64,000 nt of DNA from Deltaproteobacteria bacterium. Lineage in GTDB: Bacteria > Myxococcota_A > UBA9160 > UBA6930. Location of the stretch: positions 21,902 to 85,901 of the forward strand of contig JAJDAQ010000070.1 in NCBI GenBank assembly GCA_029261815.1. The letters are read 5' to 3'. This document shows, in pieces, positions 23,709-32,168 of the stretch. The notes beneath the pieces were generated by a model. That model was not told where the DNA came from and searched no databases. It saw only the letters and a list, made by a program, of their open reading frames with translations. The position numbers were made by a program, and so were the translations under genes. Position 1 is the stretch's first letter. Each line of letters opens with the position of its first letter.

Positions 23709-25199
23709 ATGTCCCAGCTGCACAGTCTCGATCCCCGCACCCCCGTCCTCGTTGGCGTCGGGCAGGTCACGCAACGCGTCGACCAGCTCGAGGATGCGCG
23801 CGAGCCGCTCGAGTTGATGGCGCTCGCCATGGAACGAGCGGCGGAAGACGCCGGTTCGCCCGAATTGCTCTCTCGCGCCGATTCGGTTCGCGTCCCGCAG
23901 GGTCTGTGGAAGTACCAGAACCCGGCGCGTGCGTTGGGCGAACGCTTTGGTGCGAGCGGGTTCGAGACCGTCTCCGCCGCGATCGCGGGCACGTCGATCC
24001 AGAGCATGCTGAACGACGCCGCACTCCAGATCCTGGGCGGTGCGCACGACGTCGTGGTCATCGTGGGCGCGGAAGCCGAGCATTCGAAGCGCCGCGCCAA
24101 GCGGGGCGGCACCGTCTTTGAACACTCTACGGTGTCGGGCGGTGAGCCAGACCGCGTCTTCGGCGCGACCGCGCACGGCGACTGGAGCCAGAACCCCGAC
24201 GTGAAGGCCGGGATCACGAGCCCGGCACGGACCTTCGCGCTCTTCGAGAGTGCGATCCGGCACCACCGCGGGGAAAGCGTCGAGGAGCATCGAATCCGGA
24301 TCTCCGAGCTCTGGGCGTCGCTGGCTGCGATCGCCGCGAAGCATCCGGGTGCGTGGAATCGGCAGGGCCTCGACGCGGAGACGATTGCGAGCCCGACGGG
24401 GCAGAACCGATGGATCTCCTCGCCCTACACGAAGTTCCATGTCTCGAACATGGTGGTGGACCAGGGTGCGGCCTTGATCCTGACCTCGGTGGAGACTGCG
24501 CGCGCGCTCGGAATCGCAGAGGACCGCTTCGTCTATCCGCTCGCTGGCACGGACGCCGTCGTCGTTCGAAACGTGTCGGAGCGCGAGCACCTGTACGAAG
24601 AGCCGGCGATTCGGATCGCGGGCCAGCGCGTCTACGAACTCGCTGGTGTTTCGCCGGATGAACTCGGCCCCGTCGACCTGTACAGCTGTTTTCCGGCCGC
24701 CGTCCAGTTGGGCGCGGAAGGTCTCGGTCTCTCTCTCGATCGTCCGTTGTCGGTCACCGGCGGAATGGCCTTCCACGGTGGGCCGTTCAATAGCTATGTC
24801 CTGCACTCGATCGCGACCATGACCGAGCGCTTGCGGGAGGCGCCGGGGACGAGCGGGTTGGTTTCGTCGGTGGGCGGTTTCTTCTCCAAGCACGCGTTCG
24901 GCGTCTACGCCTCGCGCCCGCCGGAGCGTCCGTTCCAGTTCGAGGATGTGGCTGGCCAGATCGCGGGCCTCCCCGGACGAGAACACGACGGCAATGTGAC
25001 GGGCGACGTCTCGATCGAGGCCTACACCGTCGCGCACGAACAGGGCCGACCGGAACGCGCCGTCGTCGCATGCCGGACAGCGAGCGGAAGCCGCACCTGG
25101 GGCTTCAGCAGCAAGCCCGACATCATGGAGCGATTCGTCGCGGAAGAACTCGTGGGCCAAGGGGCTCGCATCGACTCGGACCGCGAGCTGACGCTGTAG
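23709..25199 (+). CDS. type-1 thiolase-like protein (TLP1)
   Basis: The 496-residue protein has a thiolase fold (GTSIQSMLNDAALQILGGAHDVVVIVGAEAEHS at about 95-125; VVDQGAALILTSVE; LYSCFPAAVQL; a terminal GGMAFHGGPFNSYVLHSIATM) and about 90 extra C-terminal residues from about 405. This is the architecture of TLP1 proteins, which carry an additional C-terminal domain. The classical acyl-accepting Cys is not present at the GTSIQSM position, and the usual C-terminal CxG loop reads SVGGFFSKHAFG, so catalysis differs from standard thiolases. It probably acts on acyl-CoA in lipid or steroid breakdown. It ends at the start of a tandem 20-bp repeat and is convergent with a thioesterase gene. Confidence 0.8.
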   Translation: MSQLHSLDPRTPVLVGVGQVTQRVDQLEDAREPLELMALAMERAAEDAGSPELLSRADSVRVPQGLWKYQNPARALGERFGASGFETVSAAIAGTSIQSMLNDAALQILGGAHDVVVIVGAEAEHSKRRAKRGGTVFEHSTVSGGEPDRVFGATAHGDWSQNPDVKAGITSPARTFALFESAIRHHRGESVEEHRIRISELWASLAAIAAKHPGAWNRQGLDAETIASPTGQNRWISSPYTKFHVSNMVVDQGAALILTSVETARALGIAEDRFVYPLAGTDAVVVRNVSEREHLYEEPAIRIAGQRVYELAGVSPDELGPVDLYSCFPAAVQLGAEGLGLSLDRPLSVTGGMAFHGGPFNSYVLHSIATMTERLREAPGTSGLVSSVGGFFSKHAFGVYASRPPERPFQFEDVAGQIAGLPGREHDGNVTGDVSIEAYTVAHEQGRPERAVVACRTASGSRTWGFSSKPDIMERFVAEELVGQGARIDSDRELTL

Positions 25200-25250
25200 C
25201 CGGCGACTTCGGCTTCTAGCCGGCGACTTCGGCTCTTAGCCGGCGACTTC
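25197..25250. terminator. three tandem 20-bp hairpin repeats between convergent genes
   Basis: Units begin at 25197, 25217 and 25237. Each carries TAGCCGGCGACTTC; the first two continue GGCT, making a 5-bp stem AGCCG/CGGCT with a 7-nt loop. The first unit starts with the stop codon of the thiolase-like gene and the last one holds the end of the thioesterase gene. A bidirectional terminator is plausible, although there is no T-run. Confidence 0.4.
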
Positions 25251-25697
25251 CCGCAGTGTCGTGAGCGCGAAGGCGAGCATCCGCTCGTCGGCATCGAGGA
25301 AGCGCGATTCGATCCACACGTTGAGGCCGCGACGGTTGACTACACGGCTGTCGATCACGAAGGCTTCCTCGATCGGCTCCATGTAGTCGAGGCGCATGTT
25401 CAACGTGTTGAGCCAGCGCCGGCTGGCGTTCGGAGCCTCGCCCGCGCGTACGGTGAAGATCGCGGCCAGGTCGACGTAGGTCGAAGTGAAGCCGCCGAAC
25501 AGCACGCCGCGCGGGTTTCGGAGAGCATCCGGGAGATGGCACGCGATGCGCAGCCGCCCGGGTTCTTCGAGCAGCACGCGCCACTCGTGCGCTTCGAGGA
25601 CGTCTCCGGCCGGGTGGCCACGGCCGATCAGCCCGCCGGGCGCACGGTCGGCAAACAGGCGCTTCACATCCTCCGAAATCTCGCTCGAATCACTCAT
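25236..25697 (-). CDS. PaaI-like hotdog thioesterase
   Basis: The 153-residue protein has the hotdog-fold core: a long helix region around NPRGVLFGGFTSTYVDLAAIF (residues 60-83) followed by strands NTLNMRLDYMEPIEEAFVIDSRVVNRRGLNVWIESRFLD. The GG-F/T-x-D pattern fits PaaI/YbgC-type acyl-CoA thioesterases. It would hydrolyse an acyl- or aryl-CoA. Its 3' end (EVAG-stop) is contained in the third copy of a 20-bp tandem repeat. It is convergent with the TLP1 gene and divergent from the nitronate monooxygenase gene. Confidence 0.75.
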   Translation of the reverse strand: MSDSSEISEDVKRLFADRAPGGLIGRGHPAGDVLEAHEWRVLLEEPGRLRIACHLPDALRNPRGVLFGGFTSTYVDLAAIFTVRAGEAPNASRRWLNTLNMRLDYMEPIEEAFVIDSRVVNRRGLNVWIESRFLDADERMLAFALTTLREVAG

Positions 25698-25764
25698 GGC
25701 GGGGGACCCTAGCAGGCGCGAAACTCAGGCTCCGCGTCCCCATCCACGCGGTAAGGAGCCTTCG

Positions 25765-26889
25765 ATGCGAACCCCTATCTGTGACCAACTCGGGATCGAG
25801 TTCCCGATCTTCGCCTTCACCCACTGCCGCGACGTGGTCGCCGCCGTGTCGAATGCTGGCGGCATCGGCGTCCTCGGCGCGGTGGGTTTCACGCCTGAGC
25901 AACTCGAGATCGAATGCAAGTGGATCGACGACCACGTGGGCGACAAGCCGTATGGCGTCGACCTGGTGATTCCCCAGAAGTATGAGGGAATGGGCGAACT
26001 CGACCCCGAGAAGCTCGAAGAGCAGCTCCGAGCGGCGATTCCGCCCCAGCACCGGGAGTTCGCGGCCAAACTGCTGGCCGACCACGGCGTTCCCGAGCTT
26101 CCGCCGGAAGAGAAGCACCACGAGCTCCTGGGCATGTCACTTGCCACGGCGACGCCGCAGCTCGATGTCGCCCTGCAACACGACAAGGTCAAGCTCATCG
26201 CGAACGCGCTTGGGACGCCGCCGCCCGAGGTCGTCGAAAAAGTGAAGGCATCCGGCCGACTCATTGGCGCTTTGTGCGGCAAGGTCCACCAGGCGGAGCA
26301 GCACCGCGACGCGGGGCTCGACTTCATCATTGCCCAGGGCACCGAAGGCGGGGGCCACACGGGCGAGGTGGGCAGCTTGGTTCTGTGGCCCCAGATCATC
26401 AACGCCGTGGCGCCGCTTCCGGTGCTCGCGGCCGGTGGGATTGCCAACGGAAGTCAGGTCGCAGCGGCACTCGCGCTCGGCGCCGCGGGCGCCTGGACGG
26501 GATCGATCTGGCTCACGGTCGAGGAGGCGGAGTGCCCGCCGGCGCAGATGGATTCGTATCTCAACGCCACGAGCGGCGATACCGTCCGTTCTCGCTCGTA
26601 CACCGGGAAGAACTGCCGGATGCTCAAGAACGACTGGACCGAGGCCTGGGCCGCCGACGACACGCCGGATCCGCTCGGCATGCCGCTCCAGAACATGGTG
26701 ACCATGAACGCGATCACGCGGACGTCTCGTTATGCATCGAGTCCGGCCGCCCAGCAGGTGGCGTTCAACCCGGTTGGACAGACGGTTGGAATGATGAACG
26801 AGATCAAGTCGTGTCGGGAGTTGATCTACGACATGGTCGAAGGGTATGTCGAGGCGGTGGATAGGCTGGGAGCCCTGTCGCCCGAGTAG
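25765..26889 (+). CDS. nitronate monooxygenase family protein
   Basis: ATG 25765 follows AAGGAG. The 374-residue TIM-barrel flavoprotein starts PICDQLGIEFPIF, has AVSNAGGIGVLGA near residue 32, the catalytic-type His in AQGTEGGGHTGEVGSLVL (about residues 192-210) and the FMN-phosphate loop VLAAGGIANGSQVAAALALGAAGAWTGS (about 222-250). Such enzymes oxidise alkyl nitronates or related electrophiles with FMN. The sequence is of the kind often found near fatty-acid and xenobiotic degradation genes. Confidence 0.85.
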   Translation: MRTPICDQLGIEFPIFAFTHCRDVVAAVSNAGGIGVLGAVGFTPEQLEIECKWIDDHVGDKPYGVDLVIPQKYEGMGELDPEKLEEQLRAAIPPQHREFAAKLLADHGVPELPPEEKHHELLGMSLATATPQLDVALQHDKVKLIANALGTPPPEVVEKVKASGRLIGALCGKVHQAEQHRDAGLDFIIAQGTEGGGHTGEVGSLVLWPQIINAVAPLPVLAAGGIANGSQVAAALALGAAGAWTGSIWLTVEEAECPPAQMDSYLNATSGDTVRSRSYTGKNCRMLKNDWTEAWAADDTPDPLGMPLQNMVTMNAITRTSRYASSPAAQQVAFNPVGQTVGMMNEIKSCRELIYDMVEGYVEAVDRLGALSPE

Positions 26890-26912
26890 CGGTTCGCCTC
26901 TTGGCGGGGAGC

Positions 26913-27077
26913 GTCGCCGGCGGGTGGGGGCGTTCGGCGAATGGCTCGCTGGCGGTTATCTCCGTTGCGGGGTGGGACGCGGTTTCGTCCTTTCGCGCTT
27001 CGCGCGAGGACGAGGTGCGTTCGGCGTTCAGCCCGAGCTGCGCTTGACTTCGCCGAACGCCCCCACCCGCCGGCGAC
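26913..27077. repeat. 29-bp perfect inverted repeat, 107-bp spacer
   Basis: The arm 26913-26941 is the exact reverse complement of 27049-27077; identity stops on both sides, so the boundaries are sharp. The arms are GC-rich with a run of five G. The unit could be a small non-autonomous mobile element (MITE-like) or a structured bidirectional terminator. Confidence 0.75.
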
Positions 27078-27111
27078 TTGTGGCGGCGCGGCGGCACGAC
27101 TCGATGTGGGG

Positions 27112-27144
27112 GCTCCGATGTTGCCCTTTGGGCTCCATCGGAGC
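27112..27144. terminator. hairpin with 9-bp arms
   Basis: GCTCCGATG (27112-27120) pairs perfectly with CATCGGAGC (27136-27144), loop 15 nt. It lies 25 nt downstream of the amidohydrolase stop and may end that transcript; no T-run follows. Confidence 0.4.
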
Positions 27145-27168
27145 TGGCTCTCGCGTTGCTTGAGCTGG

Positions 27169-28494
27169 TTAGTTGTCGGGATCGTCCTTGAAGGCGGTCG
27201 AGAAGGCGCCGGACATCTGCTGGATGATGTCGCCGATGGTGGCGTAGCCGTTCGCGAAATCCGACGGGGCCTTTCCGCCTCCGCCGGACACCGGGGTCGT
27301 GTCGACGTGTGTGGCCTTCGCGCGCAGGGCGGCGACGGTGGCTTGTTCGCGCGGGAGGTGCGCGAACGGGTCGTACCGGAAGTGGCGCATCGCGTTTTCG
27401 TGGGTGATCGCGTTGATCTCGCCGTCCGGGAGCCTCGCGATGGAGCGCCAGAGGGTCTCGGGGGAGTGAGGCCAGGTGCTGTCGGAATGCGGGTAGTCGC
27501 ATTCCCAAGTCATCGATTCGACCCCGATCTTGTCGCGCGTTTCGAGGCCCACGGCGTCGTCGATGAAGCAGGTGACGATGTGTTCGCGGAAGATGTCGGA
27601 CGGCTTCTGGCCGTCGAGATGGTTCTGGGTCCAATGGTGATGGTGTTCGTGGACGTAGTCGGCGCGCTCGAGGAAGTACGGAACCCAACCAGTGCCGCCC
27701 TCGGACAAGGCGAACTTCAGGTTGGGGTAGCGCGGCAGGAATTTCGAGAAGACGAGCTCGTTCGCGACGTTGAAGAGCGTGATGTTCGTGCCCGTGATCA
27801 TGATCTCGACGGGCGCGCTCGTGTCCTGGAGGTTCATCCCGGTGCCCGAGCCGATGTGGACGCAGACGATCGTTCCGGTCTCGTTGCACGCGCGCCAGAT
27901 CGGCTCCCAGTAGGCGTCGTGGATCGACGGGTATCCGAGCCCGCTCGGTGTGTCGGGGAACGTGATCGCGTGGCAGCCCTGCTTCGCCAGCCGATGGATC
28001 TCGGCGGCGGTGGCCTCAGGATTCCAAAGCATCGGAATTGCGAGCGGAATGAATCGTCCAGGGTGGCGACCGCACCAGCCTTCGAGGTGCCAGTCGTTGT
28101 AGGCACGCGACATGGCTTCGCCGAGCGCGCGGTCCTCGCATTTGTGGAAGAGTTCACCCACGAATCCGCACATGCTTGCGAAGCACAGCGAGCCGAGGAC
28201 GCCGTTCGCGTTCATGTCGTCTACACGGGCATCGACATCCCAACATCCCTTGCGCATCTGCGCGAGCGATGTCGGCTCCATGCCGTACTCGTCGGGGGGG
28301 CGGCCGACGACGGCGTTCAGGCCGACATTCGGAACCTGGTTCCCCTCGAACAGCCACATGTGCGAGCCGTCGGTCTTTTCCAGGAGGCGCGGTGCGCGGT
28401 CCTTGTAGCGTGCCGGCGCGAAAGCCTCGAACAGATCCGGCGGCTCGCAGACATGGTCGTCCACGGAAACCAGGACCATGTCTTCCATTCGCAT
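27169..28494 (-). CDS. amidohydrolase (TIM-barrel, ACMSD-like)
   Basis: ATG 28494 (MRMEDMVLVSVDDHVCEPPD) is preceded by GGAGG. The 441-residue protein belongs to the amidohydrolase-2 branch: N-terminal D-D-H-x-x-E metal-binding motif, a central His in HIGSG (about residue 215), a conserved GGTGWVPYFLERADY segment and a late WECDYPHSDSTWP motif with the terminal Asp ligand. Such proteins are hydrolases or decarboxylases and are frequent in aromatic and steroid degradation clusters. The promoter at 28522-28550 with an overlapping palindrome suggests a dedicated repressor. Confidence 0.8.
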   Translation of the reverse strand: MRMEDMVLVSVDDHVCEPPDLFEAFAPARYKDRAPRLLEKTDGSHMWLFEGNQVPNVGLNAVVGRPPDEYGMEPTSLAQMRKGCWDVDARVDDMNANGVLGSLCFASMCGFVGELFHKCEDRALGEAMSRAYNDWHLEGWCGRHPGRFIPLAIPMLWNPEATAAEIHRLAKQGCHAITFPDTPSGLGYPSIHDAYWEPIWRACNETGTIVCVHIGSGTGMNLQDTSAPVEIMITGTNITLFNVANELVFSKFLPRYPNLKFALSEGGTGWVPYFLERADYVHEHHHHWTQNHLDGQKPSDIFREHIVTCFIDDAVGLETRDKIGVESMTWECDYPHSDSTWPHSPETLWRSIARLPDGEINAITHENAMRHFRYDPFAHLPREQATVAALRAKATHVDTTPVSGGGGKAPSDFANGYATIGDIIQQMSGAFSTAFKDDPDN

Positions 28495-28521
28495 CCGGGA
28501 GCCTCCAGCAGCGCTTTCGGC

Positions 28522-28550
28522 AGTATTTGACGGATCGTCAACTCCGTCAA
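28522..28550 (-). promoter_or_regulatory. promoter with palindromic operator
   Basis: Read on the minus strand: -35 TTGACG (28550-28545), 17-nt spacer, -10 AATACT (28527-28522), 28 nt before the amidohydrolase ATG. The spacer holds the palindrome TTGACGATCCGTCAA (28541-28527), and the -35 box is a further direct TTGACG half-site. This geometry fits a repressor blocking RNA polymerase. No regulator gene is adjacent. Confidence 0.55.
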
Positions 28551-29245
28551 CCGCGGCCGTTGAGGACCTCGTGCGGTACCGCGAGCGGGCCGGCGCCTTG
28601 CCCCTCGCGAACCGTGTAGGCGCGGGCGTCGGGGTGTGTTGCAAACACCCGCGTGGCGGTGGTGCCTTCGAATCGGACGGCACAGTGATCGTCGATCGCG
28701 ATTCCGGGTCGAAGGCTTCCAGCCTCGACCTGGCGGATGTAGCTGGGGCCGCGCACGGGTTCCCGGTCATAGTGTGGGCAGGCGCTGCCGGGGAGGAAGC
28801 CCAGGCCCGGGATCGAGCGGAAGTCGTTCTCCCAGGCATCGCAGAAGGCTTCTTCGAACCAGCAGATCGCACCGGCGCTGAATCCCGCAAGCAGGGTGCC
28901 CGCTTGCCAGGCTTCGCGCAGGAGGCCGTCGACGCCCCATTCGCGCCAGAGGCCGAGCATGCTCTTGGTGTTCCCGCCTCCAACGAGGATCACGTCTTGC
29001 GCCCCGATGAACGCGGCCGGGTCCCTCACACGTCCGAACAGTTCCAGGTGCGCGGGCTCGCACGCGAGGGTGTCGAACGTCTTGTAGAAACGACGGATCG
29101 AGTCCTCGGAGTCGGCGCTTGCCGTCGGCAGGAAGCCGACGCGCGGACGGGGCTCCGGGGCCTGTGCAACGACCGAAGCAAAGAGCGTCGGCGCGGTCTC
29201 CGGAGAGAGTCCGCCGATCGCCAGGATCGTTCCGTTCTCGGCCAA
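28547..29245 (-). CDS. peptidase S51-family protein (dipeptidase E-like)
   Basis: The 232-residue protein has the peptidase E layout: an N-terminal strand GTILAIGGL, DVILVGGGNTKSMLGLW (about 90-106), the nucleophile elbow LLAGFSAGAICWFEE with Ser about residue 127, and GIAIDDHCAVRF with a candidate His. Family members cleave Asp-X dipeptides or related substrates such as cyanophycin dipeptides. No ATG fits; TTG 29245 is preceded by AAGG and lies 14 nt after the upstream SDR stop, suggesting coupled expression. Confidence 0.75.
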   Translation of the reverse strand: MAENGTILAIGGLSPETAPTLFASVVAQAPEPRPRVGFLPTASADSEDSIRRFYKTFDTLACEPAHLELFGRVRDPAAFIGAQDVILVGGGNTKSMLGLWREWGVDGLLREAWQAGTLLAGFSAGAICWFEEAFCDAWENDFRSIPGLGFLPGSACPHYDREPVRGPSYIRQVEAGSLRPGIAIDDHCAVRFEGTTATRVFATHPDARAYTVREGQGAGPLAVPHEVLNGRG

Positions 29246-29258
29246 CTCGGACGCCTTG

Positions 29259-30068
29259 CTAGGCCAGGTAGAGGCCGCCGTTGACCTGGAGGATCTGGCC
29301 CGTGATGTATCCGCTGATCTTCGGATCGGCGAGTGCGCAGATGATGGCGGCCATCTCCTGGGGTTGCGCCACGCGACCTGTGAGCGTGGCGCGGCCCATG
29401 GCGGCGACGCCGGCCTCGCCGACGCCGGCGAGCATGTCGGTGTCGACCGGCCCCGGCGCAATGGCGTTGACGCGCGTCCGGTAGCTCGAGAACTCGCGCG
29501 CCGTCGTCTTGGTGGCACTCTCGATCGCACCCTTCGCGGCGGTGTAGTCGATCTGTCCGATGTTGCCGTTGCGGGCCGATACCGACGAGAAGTTCAGGAT
29601 GAAGCGATTGACGCCATCGTCGAGCGGCTCGTTGCCGTTGGCCTTGAAGAGCGGGTGCCAGTGCTGTGCGGCCACTTCGCGCGTGAACAGGAACGTTCCG
29701 TGCAGGTGCACGGCCATCACCAACTTGAAGTCGTCATAGCTCTTCTTCGAAATGCGGGCGTCGCGCGTGATCCCGGCCACGTTGACGACGCCGTTGACGA
29801 CTCCCGTTTCTTCGAGGGCAGTGGCGACCACCCCTTTGACTGCGTCTTCGTCCGTCACGTTCGCGGCGGCCACGATCGGTGCGACGGGCGCGACCTTCGC
29901 GATCTCGGCGCTCGCCTCCTTGAGCTTGTCCGCGTTCATGTCCACGAGCACAACCTGGGCGCCGTGTTCAGCCAGTGCGGTCGCTACGGCATGCCCGATG
30001 CCCTGGGCGGCCCCGGTCACGATGTGGGTTTCGCCTTCGAATGCTCCGTCGCGTAGAACGCGGGCCAT
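29259..30068 (-). CDS. SDR-family oxidoreductase (FabG-like)
   Basis: The 269-residue protein has the classical short-chain dehydrogenase motifs: cofactor site TGAAQGIG (about residues 19-26), the acidic residue after strand 2 (LVDMNA, favouring NAD+), NVAG, a Ser in NFSSVSA and the catalytic YTAAK. The C-terminal GQILQVNGGLYL is typical for 3-oxoacyl-ACP/CoA reductases. It most likely reduces or oxidises a 3-oxo/3-hydroxyacyl substrate; exact role unknown. It is upstream of the peptidase S51 gene, 13 nt apart. Confidence 0.85.
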   Translation of the reverse strand: MARVLRDGAFEGETHIVTGAAQGIGHAVATALAEHGAQVVLVDMNADKLKEASAEIAKVAPVAPIVAAANVTDEDAVKGVVATALEETGVVNGVVNVAGITRDARISKKSYDDFKLVMAVHLHGTFLFTREVAAQHWHPLFKANGNEPLDDGVNRFILNFSSVSARNGNIGQIDYTAAKGAIESATKTTAREFSSYRTRVNAIAPGPVDTDMLAGVGEAGVAAMGRATLTGRVAQPQEMAAIICALADPKISGYITGQILQVNGGLYLA

Positions 30069-30138
30069 GTCACTCTCCTCGGATGCTGGGGAGGGCGAAT
30101 CATGGCCTCTCGGGTCGTTCGACGCCAGTTTGGGAGGC

Positions 30139-31722
30139 TCAGTACGTTGCGAGCACCAGCGACTCGGGCGGTAGCAGCAGGCGGGTCCCGGCCGTCGTTG
30201 AAACGCTCGGTCCGGCGGCCGGGTCGCGAAAGAGCATCAGGGACCGCGGGCCCACGCCATCGCCCAGGTGGGTCTCGATCAAGGCCGTTCCCTTGCCGCG
30301 GTTCACCAATAGCATCCGGACTGTTCCGCCAGCGTCGCGGGAAGCGAGTGCGGAGACGTCCGCCGAGACGCGGCCGTCCGCGGCGCCCGACGGCGTGAGC
30401 CGAACGCTGTCGCCCGTCACGATGTCCGCGAGCATCGCGTAGGCGCGGTGCGCCGGTTTCGGGGTCACTGCGCCGTCGAGAATGCCGAGTTGGATGATGC
30501 CGGGATAGAAGTCCCAGAGGATGGCGTGGTGTGCGCGGTCGAGACCGGCGGCGGCACCTAGCGATAAGACCGTCGCGACGTGCAGGGCTGGGGCCATGCT
30601 TGCGGCGTAGCCGGGATCACCGGCCGAACTGTCCAGATTCGGTCCCCATTCCGAAAGGACGAGTTCGACGCCAGCGTACTGTTGCGTCGCAGCGGCGGCG
30701 GCGGCCACCGCGTCGATTCGGTCCACGACATCGAGGGGGTCGTCGGAGTACGCATGGAACGAGATGAAGTCCATCGGGATCTGGCGCCCGCCGGGCAGGA
30801 TCGCGGCGTCGAAGGCCCCGAGTACGGTTTCCGGAAGCCCGGCGCCTGCGAAGCCAGCGAGCCCGATCCGAAGGTTCTGGACCGCGGCATGGGACGACGT
30901 GGCGCGAAGGTCGTCGAGGGCGACCAACGACGTGATCGCCATATTGAAGAACCGGTCGATGGGGCCAGCGAGATCTTCGAAGGCGGGGTCCCAGAAGAAC
31001 GGAAGATCCGGCTCGTTCCAGATTTCCACATGGGTGACGGGCCGGCCCGGTTCGCCGCCTGAGCCAGCGACGAGTCGGTCGACGGCGCCCGCCAGCGCGG
31101 CCCCGAAGACGGCGTCACTGGCTGGACGAACATTCGAGACCTGATTTTTGAACGTCCACAGACAGTCATCACGGAAGGGCGATCGGTTGACCGCGAGCGC
31201 GCGCGGCATGGCATCGACGGAGAGGAATGGGATGGCGCCGAATGTCGTCGCCATGTCGATCGCCGACCGGGCATAGCCCAACGCGTAGCGCGCCTCGTCC
31301 GTGGTGTCCGCGAGCGTGACGGCAGCGCCGTCGTCGGTGAACCAGTCCCGCGACGCGATCAAATCGAGGTCCGTCGCACCGGCCGGCGCCGCCGAAGCCG
31401 CAGTCGGGATGGGGCAGGGGGTTCCGTCGGACGACGTCGGGAGGAGGCGCGTCGCGGCTTCCCAGCGCCCCAGCCCAATGCGCCAATCCGCGCCCTGGAA
31501 GCCGGCGTCCGCCATTCCGGCGACGAGCCCCGGAACCTGGTCGTATGCCAATAGTGCCCCAGACAGGTCGTAGTGGCCTAACAGTGCCCGCGGAAGCGGC
31601 TCGCCGATCTCGGCAGGATCCAGGAGAAGGAGATGGGGCGTCGTCGCAGGAGCGCAGCTCATTCCCGGTGTCGCGATGGCGACAGCGACGACGCCCCCGA
31701 GAAGCCACGCGCGCCGCTTCAT
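30139..31722 (-). CDS. GH39-like glycoside hydrolase lipoprotein
   Basis: The 527-residue protein starts with a signal peptide ending near GMSCAP (probable lipidated Cys). The mature part is a TIM barrel with the acid/base motif HVEIWNEPDLPFFW (about residues 235-248), the nucleophile-type motif ELVLSEWGPN (about 345-355) and a C-terminal beta domain. This fits glycoside hydrolase families 39/5-like beta-xylosidases. It is the last gene of an operon led by an ECF sigma factor (33123 to 30139), and its start overlaps the Spy-like gene's stop (ATGA). An extracytoplasmic sugar-cleaving function under stress control is inferred. Confidence 0.7.
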   Translation of the reverse strand: MKRRAWLLGGVVAVAIATPGMSCAPATTPHLLLLDPAEIGEPLPRALLGHYDLSGALLAYDQVPGLVAGMADAGFQGADWRIGLGRWEAATRLLPTSSDGTPCPIPTAASAAPAGATDLDLIASRDWFTDDGAAVTLADTTDEARYALGYARSAIDMATTFGAIPFLSVDAMPRALAVNRSPFRDDCLWTFKNQVSNVRPASDAVFGAALAGAVDRLVAGSGGEPGRPVTHVEIWNEPDLPFFWDPAFEDLAGPIDRFFNMAITSLVALDDLRATSSHAAVQNLRIGLAGFAGAGLPETVLGAFDAAILPGGRQIPMDFISFHAYSDDPLDVVDRIDAVAAAAAATQQYAGVELVLSEWGPNLDSSAGDPGYAASMAPALHVATVLSLGAAAGLDRAHHAILWDFYPGIIQLGILDGAVTPKPAHRAYAMLADIVTGDSVRLTPSGAADGRVSADVSALASRDAGGTVRMLLVNRGKGTALIETHLGDGVGPRSLMLFRDPAAGPSVSTTAGTRLLLPPESLVLATY

Positions 31723-32168
31723 CCGCGGTCTCGGATCTTGGCGAGTTGGGTGCGTTGGTCGGCGGTCAAGAGGTTGCGGATGCGGACGAGCAGCCGGAAA
31801 TGCTCTTCCTTGATCTTGCCTTCCGTGTCGAATACCGGTCGGGCCGCTTCAATCATCGCGGTTTCGTCGAGATCGGTTCCGACGGCACCGTCTGTGAGCG
31901 CGTTGATCTCTTCCGCGGCTTCAAAGAAGTTCCATTCGAGTTCCGCAACCGCGAGTTGCGTTCGCTTCAGCTCCTTCATCAACCGCATCCGCTGCGGCTT
32001 CTCGATGCCGATCGCCTTTGCGTTCTGCAGGATGAGCTCGGGCGCGAAGAAATGCGCCATGAACGCCGGTTCTTCCTTGTCCTCGGCCCACGACGGGGAG
32101 GTGCCGGCAGCGAGAAAGACCAGCGCTACGGCGAGCGTGACGGCGGTGCGGTGCAGGGGTCGGATCAT
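31719..32168 (-). CDS. Spy/CpxP-like periplasmic protein
   Basis: ATG 32168, preceded by GGAGG, gives 149 residues. A signal peptide (VTLAVALVFLAAGTSPSWA) is followed by an almost all-helical mature domain with MRLMKELKRTQLAVAELEWNFFEAAEEINAL and a late LLVRIRNLLTADQRTQLAKI. The ending LT-x-x-Q-R-x-x-L is the hallmark of Spy/CpxP/CnrX-type periplasmic helical proteins. In CnrYXH-type systems such a protein senses a signal and acts on the anti-sigma factor; the position here (sigma, anti-sigma, Spy-like) suggests the same. Overlaps both neighbours by 4 nt. Confidence 0.7.
   Translation of the reverse strand: MIRPLHRTAVTLAVALVFLAAGTSPSWAEDKEEPAFMAHFFAPELILQNAKAIGIEKPQRMRLMKELKRTQLAVAELEWNFFEAAEEINALTDGAVGTDLDETAMIEAARPVFDTEGKIKEEHFRLLVRIRNLLTADQRTQLAKIRDRG

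Larger units (their letters stand above)
26890..27168. other. 279-nt intergenic region with inverted repeats
   Basis: No gene is supported here. The convergent space between the nitronate monooxygenase and amidohydrolase genes is filled with inverted repeats: 29-bp arms at 26913-26941 and 27049-27077, a hairpin around 26990-27015 (TCGTCCT...AGGACGA) and a 9-bp-arm hairpin at 27112-27144. Confidence 0.6.

Noticed and set aside
26941..28530. 529-codon plus-strand frame opposite the amidohydrolase
   Set aside because: Antisense to a gene with complete metal-binding motifs; translation is Val/Arg/Glu-rich without family features.
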